DNA from: Betaproteobacteria bacterium
GTDB lineage: Bacteria > Pseudomonadota > Gammaproteobacteria > Burkholderiales > Rhodocyclaceae
Direction: 5' to 3'
DNA: 48,655 nt
Assembly (NCBI GenBank): GCA_009779265.1
Contig: WREP01000019.1
Location: 1 to 48,655 of the forward strand
The translations under genes were made by a program, and so were the position numbers. Shown piece after piece: positions 41,989-48,655 of this stretch. Numbering within the stretch: position 1 is the first letter of the stretch; every line of letters begins with the position of its first letter. The notes under the pieces were generated by a model. It did not search any database, was not told the origin of the DNA, and saw only the letters and a list, made by a program, of their open reading frames with translations.

Positions 41989-44748
41989 ATGAAAAAACCG
42001 TCCCCACTTATCGCCGCCTCCCTCTTGGCCATGTTTCTCAGCGCCTGCGGCGGCGACAGCCCGGAACAACTACTCGCTTCGAGCAAGGAGTATCTCGCCA
42101 AGCATGACAGCAAGGCCGCCGTCATCCAGTTGAAAAATGCCTTGCAGGCCAATCCCAATCTCGGCGAGGCCCGCTTCCTGCTCGGCAAGGCGCTGCTTGA
42201 GGGCGGCGACGCGACCGGCGCCGAGGTCGAATTGCGCAAGGCGCTTGATCTCCAGTTCGCCAGCGACCAGACTGTTCCGTTGCTGGCCAGGGCGCTGCTC
42301 GCCTCCGGTCAGGCCGGAAAACTGAGCGACGAATTCGGCAAGACCGAATTGAGCGACAATGAAGCCCAAGCCAACCTCAAGACCAGCCTGAGCCAGGCGC
42401 TGACGCTCCAGGGCAAGAGCCAACTGGCGGAAAGCGAACTGGCCGCCGCGCTGGCCGCCAAGCCGGATTACGCGCCGGCCCAGTTGGCCACGGCCCGGAT
42501 CAAGGCCAGCCAGGGCGATCTGGAGGGCGCCAGCGCCATCATCGACAGCATCATCGCCGCCCACCCGGAAAATCCGGAGGCGCGCCTGTTCTCCGGTTCG
42601 CTGCGCGCCGCCCGGAATGATCTCGATGGCGCCATCGCCCGCTACCGCGAAGCCATCGCCGCCAAACCGGATTTCCTGCCTGCCCACGCGGCCATCGTGA
42701 CAATCCTGCTCAAGCAGAAAAAAAATGATGAAGCGGCGGTACAAATCGAAGCGCTGAAGAAAATCGTGCCGGATCATCCGCAAACGCACTATCTCTCGGC
42801 GCAACTGGCTTATCAGCGCGGCGACTTCAAAGCCGCCCGCGACATCATGCAGCCCTTGCTGAAAGTCGCGACGAACAACCCGAATATCGAGCAACTGGCC
42901 GGCGCGGTCGAATTCCAGTTACGCGCCTATGCTCAGGCGGAAACGCATCTCGCCAAGGCCCTGGCGCACATGCCGGATCTGCAACTGGCCCGCTATCTGC
43001 TCGTTTCCACCTACCTGCGCTCGGGCCAGATGGCCAAGGCGCAGCAAACCCTGCAACCGATTCTGGGCAAGATCGACAACGACCCGATGATGCTGGCGCT
43101 GGCCGGCGAAACCTACCTGCAAAATGGCGATGCCGAGCAGGCGGCAAGCTATTTTGCCAAGGCCGCCAAACTCGATCCAGACAATGCCGCCCGCAAGACC
43201 TCGCTTGCCATTGCCCATCTGGCCCAAGGCAAGGGTGGCGCCCTCGACGAACTGGAAGACATCGCCGCGGCGGACAAGGGCGTCAGCGCCGACCTGGCGC
43301 TGATCGCCAGCCATATGCGCGCCCGGCAATTCGACAAGGCGATGCAAGCCATCGCGGCGCTGCAAAAGAAACAGCCCGACAACCCGGCCACTTACAACCT
43401 GCTGGCGCAAGCGCAACTGGCCAAGAAGGATGTCGCTGGCGCCCGCCATAGCTTCGAACAGGCGCTCATCCTCAATCCGACCTATTTCCCGGCTACCGCC
43501 AGCCTGGCGGCGCTCGACATGGCGGAGAACAAGCCCGACGATGCGAAGAAGCGATTCGATGCGGTGCTGGCCGCCGATCCCCGCCATGTCCTGGCCCTGC
43601 TCGCCCAAGCCGAGTTGCGCGCCCGTGATGGCGCCAGCCAAGACGAGGTGGCCAAATTGATCGCCAAGGCGATCAGCGCCAATCCGCAGGACAGCGCGCC
43701 GCGCGTGATCCTGATCCGCCATCACCTGAAAGCCAAGGACAACAAGAAAGCCCTGGCCACAGCCCAGGAAGCCGTGGCGGCCATTCCCGACAATCCCGAA
43801 CTGCTCGACGCGCTGGGCCGCTGCCAGCAACTGGCCGGCGACAGCAATCAGGCCATAATCACCTACGGCAAAATGGCCAGCTTGCAGCCGGCCTCGCCGC
43901 TGGCCGACATGCGCCTCGCCGACCTGCACATGGCGGCGAAAAACCGCCCGGAAGCCGCCAAACACCTGAAGAAGGCGCTGGAGATCAAGCCCGATCTGGT
44001 GGAAGCCCAACGCGTCCAGATTTTCATGGCCCTGGGAGAAAAACAAAGCGGCGAAGCGCTTGCCATCGCCCGGCAGATCCAGCAACAGCGCCCCGGCGAG
44101 GCGATCGGCTTCAAGTTCGAAGGCGACATCCAGGCCACGCTCAAAGCCTGGCCAGAAGCGGCGGCCGCCTATCGGCGCGGCCTCAAATTGCAGCCGTCGA
44201 CCGAACTGGCGATCAATCTGCACAGCGTCCTCAACGCCGCCGGCGACAAGGCCGAGGCCGAGCGCTGGGCGGCCGCCTGGAACAAGGAGCACCCCAAGGA
44301 CGCCGGCATGCTCATGTACCAGGGCGACCTCGCTGTCACCGGCAGGCAGTACGAGCAGGCGAGCAAGCTTTATCAGACCGTCCTCGATCTCCAGCCAGAC
44401 AACCCGCTGGCGCTCAACAACCTGGCCTGGGTTGCCGGCCAGTTGAAGTCGCCCAAGGCGCTTGAATATGCCGAAAAAGCCAATCGTCTGGCGCCCAACC
44501 AGCCGCCCTTCATGGACACGCTGGCCATGCTGCTGGCCGACCAGGGCGAGGACGCCAAGGCCATCGAACTGCTGCGCAAGGCGCTCGAACTGGCGCCGCA
44601 GAGCGCGCCGATCCAGTTCAATCTGGCCAAGGTGCTGGTGAAGAACGGCCAGAAGGAAGCCGCCCGCAAGGAACTGGAAGCCCTCGCCAAGCTGGGTGAC
44701 AAGTTCCCCTTGCAGACCGAGGTCGCCCGCATGCAGAAGGAGCTTTGA
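41989..44748 (+). CDS. prsT: PEP-CTERM system TPR-repeat lipoprotein PrsT
   Basis: A 919-residue lipoprotein: signal sequence with lipobox near MFLSACGGDS, then more than twenty tetratricopeptide repeats along the whole length (for example HDSKAAVIQLKNALQANPNLGEARFLLGKALL, and LYQTVLDLQPDNPLALNNLAW late). It is expected to be anchored in the outer membrane facing the periplasm, as a scaffold for exopolysaccharide export or PEP-CTERM protein handling. It starts 38 bp after prsR. Composition is lysine/alanine-rich, and no enzyme motif is seen. Confidence 0.95.
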   Translation: MKKPSPLIAASLLAMFLSACGGDSPEQLLASSKEYLAKHDSKAAVIQLKNALQANPNLGEARFLLGKALLEGGDATGAEVELRKALDLQFASDQTVPLLARALLASGQAGKLSDEFGKTELSDNEAQANLKTSLSQALTLQGKSQLAESELAAALAAKPDYAPAQLATARIKASQGDLEGASAIIDSIIAAHPENPEARLFSGSLRAARNDLDGAIARYREAIAAKPDFLPAHAAIVTILLKQKKNDEAAVQIEALKKIVPDHPQTHYLSAQLAYQRGDFKAARDIMQPLLKVATNNPNIEQLAGAVEFQLRAYAQAETHLAKALAHMPDLQLARYLLVSTYLRSGQMAKAQQTLQPILGKIDNDPMMLALAGETYLQNGDAEQAASYFAKAAKLDPDNAARKTSLAIAHLAQGKGGALDELEDIAAADKGVSADLALIASHMRARQFDKAMQAIAALQKKQPDNPATYNLLAQAQLAKKDVAGARHSFEQALILNPTYFPATASLAALDMAENKPDDAKKRFDAVLAADPRHVLALLAQAELRARDGASQDEVAKLIAKAISANPQDSAPRVILIRHHLKAKDNKKALATAQEAVAAIPDNPELLDALGRCQQLAGDSNQAIITYGKMASLQPASPLADMRLADLHMAAKNRPEAAKHLKKALEIKPDLVEAQRVQIFMALGEKQSGEALAIARQIQQQRPGEAIGFKFEGDIQATLKAWPEAAAAYRRGLKLQPSTELAINLHSVLNAAGDKAEAERWAAAWNKEHPKDAGMLMYQGDLAVTGRQYEQASKLYQTVLDLQPDNPLALNNLAWVAGQLKSPKALEYAEKANRLAPNQPPFMDTLAMLLADQGEDAKAIELLRKALELAPQSAPIQFNLAKVLVKNGQKEAARKELEALAKLGDKFPLQTEVARMQKEL

Positions 44749-44796
44749 GCGAGCGGCCAAGCCAGCCGCCGCGCCCATTCATTCCACGGAACAGCC

Positions 44797-45672
44797 ATGC
44801 CGCGCGCGAACCGCACAATCTCTTGCCTGACCGGAGCGCTGATCATCCTGGCGCTCGTCGGCGCTTTCCCGGCCGCCGCCGGGCCGGCCAACAAGGCGGC
44901 AGCCTTGCGCGAGGAAGCGCAGCAATTCGAGCACGGCAATGGCGTGCCGCGCGATCCGGCCAAAGCCGCCGTGCTGTACTGCGAAGCGGCCCGGCTCGGC
45001 GACATGATCGCCCAGTACAATCTCGGCTGGATGTATGCCAACGGCCGCGGCCTGCCCCGCGACGACGCAACCGCCGCCTGGTTCTTCACCATGGCGGCCA
45101 GGCAGGGCGACGCTCTGGCGGCCCGAATGTTGCGCCAGGTCGGCGAAGCGGGCGAACAAGCGCCGCCCTGCCTGTACGATACCGATGGCCGGGACATCAT
45201 CGCTCAGGCCGCGCCGGAACAGCGCAAGATCATGGATCTGGTGTTCAGGCTGGCGCCGCAATACGGCGTCTATCCGCGTTTGGCGATGGCCATCATCCGC
45301 GCCGAGTCCAACTTCAATCCGCAAGCCGTCTCGGCGAAAAATGCCCAGGGCCTGATGCAACTGATTCCCGAAACCGCCGAACGCTTCAAGGTGCAAAAGC
45401 CCTTCGACCCGGAACAGAACATTCGCGGCGGACTGTCCTACCTGCGCTGGCTGCTCGCCTATTTCGAGGGCAACGTAACGCTGGTCGCGGCGGCCTACAA
45501 CGCCGGCGAGCGCACCGTCGACCGCTATGGCGGCATCCCGCCCTACCCGGAAACCCGAGGCTACGTGCAGCGCATCCGCGAAATTTTCCAGCGCGAGGAA
45601 CATCCCTTCGATCCGGCGGTTACCGAACCGTCGCCGGAATTACCCAAAATCGCGGCGCGGCAACGGCTGTGA
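44797..45672 (+). CDS. Exported Sel1-repeat lytic transglycosylase
   Basis: A 291-residue periplasmic protein: signal peptide (ALIILALVGAFPAAAGP), two Sel1-type repeats (about 33-115: EHGNGVPRDPAKAAVLYCEAARLGDMIAQYNLGWMYANG), then an SLT domain with the catalytic E170 in IIRAESNFNPQAVS, NAQGLMQLIPETAERF and VAAAYNAGERTVDRYGGIPPYPETRGYV. It should cleave peptidoglycan, perhaps opening the wall for the export apparatus nearby. It lies 48 bp after prsT and overlaps the next gene region (stop TGA shares bases with a GTG). Confidence 0.9.
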   Translation: MPRANRTISCLTGALIILALVGAFPAAAGPANKAAALREEAQQFEHGNGVPRDPAKAAVLYCEAARLGDMIAQYNLGWMYANGRGLPRDDATAAWFFTMAARQGDALAARMLRQVGEAGEQAPPCLYDTDGRDIIAQAAPEQRKIMDLVFRLAPQYGVYPRLAMAIIRAESNFNPQAVSAKNAQGLMQLIPETAERFKVQKPFDPEQNIRGGLSYLRWLLAYFEGNVTLVAAAYNAGERTVDRYGGIPPYPETRGYVQRIREIFQREEHPFDPAVTEPSPELPKIAARQRL

Positions 45673-45674
45673 AA

Positions 45675-46424
45675 ATGCGCCGCCTCACCGCCGTAGCGCT
45701 GCTGGCCCTGGCCCTGCCGGCCCTGGCCACCGACATGATCGCCAGCATCGCCCGCGTCAAGCCGTCCATCGTCGTCGTCGGCACTTATCAAAAAACAGCC
45801 AGCCCGCAATTCGCCCTGCGCGGCACCGGCTTCGTCGTCGCCGACGGCAATCTGGCCGCCACCAACGCCCACGTCGTCCCCGAAGACCTCGGGCCGAATG
45901 CCCCGGCCCTGGTCATCCGTACCCGCGACAGCGACGGTCAGCCGCAACTGCGCCCGGCCCGATTGCTCCGCCGCGACCCCGAGCGCGACCTGGCCATCCT
46001 GCGTTTTGAAGGCCCGCCCCTGCCAGCCATCGCCCTGGGCGACTCGGACAGCGTGCGCGAAGGCCAGATGGTCGGTTTCACCGGCTTCCCCATCGGCGGC
46101 GCGCTTGGCTTCTCGCCAGTCACCCATCGCGGCATGATCGCCTCGATCACCCCGATCACCCTGCCCGGCAACGCCGCCCGCGAGTTGAACGAAAAAGCCA
46201 TCCGCCAGATCAAGCGCGGCGCCTTCGACATTTTTCAACTCGACGCCACCGCCTACCCCGGCAACAGCGGCAGCCCGGTCTTCGATGCCGCCAGCGGCGA
46301 AGTGATCGGCATCATCAACATGGTGTTCATCAAGGGCAGCAAGGAATCGGCCTTGAGCCAACCCTCCGGCATCAGCTACGCGATTCCGGTCATTTACCTG
46401 AAACAGTTGCTGGAAACCCGCTAA
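45675..46424 (+). CDS. Exported S1C (trypsin-like) serine protease without PDZ
   Basis: A 249-residue trypsin-fold protease with a signal peptide (LTAVALLALALPALA). The catalytic triad is visible: H66 in TNAHVV, D105 in ERDLAIL and S198 in GNSGSP. It resembles the protease domain of DegP/DegS but ends where the PDZ domain would begin. Start is ATG 45675 or a GTG at 45669 overlapping the previous stop; a far longer opening back to 44745 is only antiframe to the transglycosylase. It may process or police exported proteins of the locus. Confidence 0.88.
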   Translation: MRRLTAVALLALALPALATDMIASIARVKPSIVVVGTYQKTASPQFALRGTGFVVADGNLAATNAHVVPEDLGPNAPALVIRTRDSDGQPQLRPARLLRRDPERDLAILRFEGPPLPAIALGDSDSVREGQMVGFTGFPIGGALGFSPVTHRGMIASITPITLPGNAARELNEKAIRQIKRGAFDIFQLDATAYPGNSGSPVFDAASGEVIGIINMVFIKGSKESALSQPSGISYAIPVIYLKQLLETR

Positions 46425-46464
46425 ACCGGAGCGTTCGGCCCAAACCCAGAGCGCGGCGCGAACT

Positions 46465-47574
46465 TCAGCCGCTGCGGCTGGTGTTGCGGAACAGGCGCAT
46501 GAACAGTTTGCGGCTCAGGTGCGCCAGCAACAGGCCGGGCGGCATGCGCAGGGCGTGGCCGCGCAGGTAGATCGCGAAATGCGCGAGCGCGGTGGCGGCG
46601 TCGTGGTTTAGCGGATGTTCCGGTAGCAGGGCGTGCGAGTAGATGGCGTCGAGGATGCGCAGCGAGCCGCTGCCAGGGTTGGCGCTTTGTTCCAGCGCCG
46701 CCAGAACTTGCGGTGGAATGGCTGTGCCGAGCAGGCGTTGGCAAAAACGGCAGGCCAGATAGAGCGGCAGGGCCAGGCCGAGAACGCTGGCGCGGGCGAG
46801 CAGTTGCTCCCAGAAATCGGCATTGGCGGCGGCAAATTCGCCAAGCAGGGCGTCGAGGTCGAACAGGTCGCGCAGACCGTTCTGCAATTCGCTTTCGTAA
46901 AACAGGTGCGTGGCGCTGTGGATCACCATGTCGGCCGGGCAGAGGATGCGAAAGCGCGTGCCCGGCAGGGGCTGGCTGGCGGCCAGCAAGGCGGCGGCAT
47001 CCGGCGAGCGACGGGCGGTCGGCGGCAGGATATTGTGGTGCAGGTCGACGAGAGTGCCGCGCCCGCGGTGCATCATGGGCGGAATTTCGTGCATCCACTG
47101 GCGGTAGTAGCGTTCATCGTAGGGGTCGTTACCGCCGCTGCCCCAACCGTGCAGCATGAGGGCCGCCTCGGCGCGGTTGAGGTCGGCGCGTGGCACGAGG
47201 ATGTCGACATCGCCGAACAGGCGGCCATTGGCGGCGGCGAGGCCGGCGCTGGCGTAGGCCGCTCCTTTGAGGAGGACAATGGGGCATTCCTCGGCGGCGA
47301 ATGCTTTGGCGAGATGGCCGGTTTCCCAGCCGATGGCCGCCCGCTGATGGGTGGTCAGGACTTCCGCCGATTGCAGATGCGTCCGCACCGGGGCGGGCAG
47401 GTCGTCGAGCAGGCCGGCCTGACGCGCGGCCAGCGCCAGCCTGCCGATCAGGTTGGCCCGCCGGGCGACGCGCAACAGGTTGTCCCAGCGCCGCAGCGGC
47501 AGATCGCGCAGACATTCGGGATGGCGCAGGCTCGCGACCAGTTCCAGGCCGGAAAAATTGCCGTCCGGCTTCAT
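46465..47574 (-). CDS. Nucleotidyltransferase-fold protein (NTP_transf_5 family)
   Basis: A 369-residue member of the NTP_transf_5 family. The signature is LLKGAAYASAGL (K103) followed by RLFGDVDILVPRADL (121-132), where the two Asp would hold metal. Later VDLHHNILPP is also conserved. It overlaps the HprK-related kinase gene by four bases, so they are made together. Such pairs are found in PqqD-like/HPr-kinase-like gene sets beside exosortase loci; the substrate is unknown. Confidence 0.85.
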   Translation of the reverse strand: MKPDGNFSGLELVASLRHPECLRDLPLRRWDNLLRVARRANLIGRLALAARQAGLLDDLPAPVRTHLQSAEVLTTHQRAAIGWETGHLAKAFAAEECPIVLLKGAAYASAGLAAANGRLFGDVDILVPRADLNRAEAALMLHGWGSGGNDPYDERYYRQWMHEIPPMMHRGRGTLVDLHHNILPPTARRSPDAAALLAASQPLPGTRFRILCPADMVIHSATHLFYESELQNGLRDLFDLDALLGEFAAANADFWEQLLARASVLGLALPLYLACRFCQRLLGTAIPPQVLAALEQSANPGSGSLRILDAIYSHALLPEHPLNHDAATALAHFAIYLRGHALRMPPGLLLAHLSRKLFMRLFRNTSRSG

Positions 47575-48527
47575 CGCCCGCCTCCTTCGGCCAGCCAGTC
47601 GAATACTTCAAGGGCATCTTCCAGGCGACTGTAGGTAAAGTCGTAGCAGTCGCACTGGCTGACCAGATTGCCGGCAACGGCAAAGCCAAGGCTGCCGAGG
47701 GTGCTGTAATTGAAGGAATTCTGCGCGAAGTGGATGAAGGTCGTGGCCTTGCCGCGCGGCGTCAGTAGCGGTTCGGCGTCGGCGACGTAGCGCGGAAAGA
47801 CGATCCAGCGTGGTTCCGCCGCTTCGAGCATGCGCTCGACGCTGGCGGGCGGCGGGCGCAGGTGCGTGACCCGGCCCTTGGCCGTGTCGTAGGTTTCCGG
47901 CCCCCAGACGCTGTCGGGGGCGAAAGCGCGGATCAGGTCGATGGAGGCATTTTTCAGGTTGATGGGCCGCGCCAGCGCGTGCGCTTCTATCGTTCGCGGG
48001 TCGATCAGGCTCATTTCGTCCGTCAGCAGACGCCAGCCGCGCAAGGCCAGCGCCGCGCACAGGGTGCTTTTGCCGGAACCCGGCGGGGCCGGCAGGATAA
48101 CGGCCCCGCCATTGCGTTCGAGCGAGGCGGCATGAATAGTCAGCCACTGCTGGCAGGAAGCGGCAATCGACCAATTCAGCCCCCATTCGAGCAGGGCCGG
48201 CGCCTGATCGCGCGGCAGCGGCTCGAACGGGCGTTCGCCGTCGATCACGAATTCCGCCTGCCGCCGGAACCAGCGGCGAAGATTGCGCGGCTGGCCGATC
48301 CGGACATGAAAATCGGCGAAATCCGGATCGACCGAATAGGGGTGATGGGCATACAGGGCGTGGATAGAGCGCGCCACATCCGGCAAGGCGGAGCGGATGC
48401 GCGTTACCAGGCTGCCGGTGTGCAGGGCGAAATGCCCGTCGGCGAGGAGCGCGGCCAAGTCGCGCAGGGACAAATCGCCGACCCGGCCGGCGGGCTCAAT
48501 CAACTCAGCGTCCCGGCCGGGCTGCAC
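47571..48527 (-). CDS. HprK-related kinase A
   Basis: A 318-residue P-loop protein resembling the C-terminal half of HPr kinase. Walker A is PAPPGSGKSTLCAAL (150-155 core), followed by WRLLTDEMSLID and PINLKNASIDLIRAF. The part before residue 120 is specific to this group and includes FALHTGSLVTRIRS. It starts at GTG 48527. The usual first gene of the set, a short PqqD-like protein, is not between here and the window edge (128 bp). It may phosphorylate a protein or peptide; function is not known. Confidence 0.88.
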   Translation of the reverse strand: MQPGRDAELIEPAGRVGDLSLRDLAALLADGHFALHTGSLVTRIRSALPDVARSIHALYAHHPYSVDPDFADFHVRIGQPRNLRRWFRRQAEFVIDGERPFEPLPRDQAPALLEWGLNWSIAASCQQWLTIHAASLERNGGAVILPAPPGSGKSTLCAALALRGWRLLTDEMSLIDPRTIEAHALARPINLKNASIDLIRAFAPDSVWGPETYDTAKGRVTHLRPPPASVERMLEAAEPRWIVFPRYVADAEPLLTPRGKATTFIHFAQNSFNYSTLGSLGFAVAGNLVSQCDCYDFTYSRLEDALEVFDWLAEGGGR

Positions 48528-48568
48528 GCTAGGGACTCTCTGAACAACCGCCCATCCTGGCGGGTCTT

Positions 48569-48596
48569 GTCATAAAAACCCTGGAAAAGGTGTCAA
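48569..48596 (-). promoter_or_regulatory. Candidate promoter for the HprK-related kinase operon
   Basis: On the minus strand, TTGACA (48596-48591) is a perfect -35; TATGAC (48574-48569) lies 16 bases downstream as a moderate -10. Transcription would begin about 35 bases before the GTG start. Confidence 0.4.
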
Positions 48597-48655
48597 GGCA
48601 CAGGTTTTTGGGCTGTTGATCAAGAAATTTGGGGATTTCCCGTTTCACGGGCGCA

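Noticed and set aside
42919..44778. 619-codon open frame on the minus strand
   Set aside because: Antisense shadow of the prsT TPR gene.
44745..45674. Upstream extension of the S1C protease frame
   Set aside because: It overlaps the Sel1-transglycosylase gene in a different frame; the signal peptide begins at 45675.
48591..48610. Sigma-54-like site on the plus strand (GGCAC ... TTGG)
   Set aside because: Spacing between the GG and GC elements is one base off and the -12 GC is missing; the reverse-strand sigma-70 promoter fits better.
1..48655. CRISPR array, tRNA, rRNA or integrase
   Set aside because: No regularly spaced direct repeats, no cloverleaf I could fold by eye, and no integrase or transposase motif in any plausible gene.

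Overview
This is a GC-rich, tightly packed chromosomal window with about 36 protein genes and no rRNA, tRNA or CRISPR that I could find. Gene content points to a betaproteobacterium, most likely in Rhodocyclales (Dechloromonas/Propionivibrio/Accumulibacter-like): zapD-yacG-coaE, a Nudix-ThiE fusion, AcnB, FixABCX, a PrsK-PrsR-PrsT exosortase-A/PEP-CTERM regulatory locus, and IorAB-type molybdenum hydroxylase genes. The genus is a guess from gene content only.

Layout. 1-3.9 kb: the end of an AT-richer GNAT gene, a tyrosine phenol-lyase-like PLP enzyme, phosphatidylserine decarboxylase, and an exported metallo-beta-lactamase-fold hydrolase. 4-8.5 kb: a NIT-PAS-GGDEF-EAL membrane protein with a broken GGDEF motif, a bacteriohemerythrin, a GH108 endolysin-like protein and a HigBA-like toxin-antitoxin pair. 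8.6-13.4 kb: acnB, dusC and an NfsB-type nitroreductase. 13.5-21.2 kb: a two-subunit Mo/2Fe-2S hydroxylase (small subunit plus Tat-exported large subunit), the serine biosynthesis genes serC-serA on the opposite strand, then XdhC, MocA-like and flavin reductase genes that look like the hydroxylase maturation set. 21.3-29.7 kb: a low-GC membrane protein, an APH/P-loop fusion kinase, the fixABCX electron-bifurcation operon, a soluble CZB chemoreceptor and MltA. 29.7-35.4 kb: a DUF815 ATPase, Nudix-ThiE, yacG-zapD, coaE with a SPOR protein, and a TrpB2-type synthase. 35.6-48.5 kb: the exosortase-A associated PLP decarboxylase, the sugar transferase that would start exopolysaccharide synthesis, the PrsK/PrsR two-component pair, the PrsT TPR lipoprotein, a Sel1-lytic transglycosylase, a trypsin-like protease and, facing them, an HprK-related kinase with a nucleotidyltransferase-fold partner.

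Working together. The right third is an exopolysaccharide/exosortase locus: decarboxylase and sugar transferase on the synthesis side, PrsK-PrsR as sigma-54-type control, PrsT as envelope lipoprotein. Exosortase XrtA itself and PEP-CTERM substrates are not in the window. The Mo-hydroxylase module lacks both an FAD subunit and a cytochrome here, so its electron acceptor is unknown.

A second theme is small palindromic repeats in gene gaps (at least six sites of about four types). One appears to sit in frame inside the Nudix domain (about 30654-30710). Another supplies the stop codon and last residues of YacG (31700-31727). One near psd ends just before a perfect -10 box. These repeat-gene interactions are the most unusual things directly visible in the sequence.
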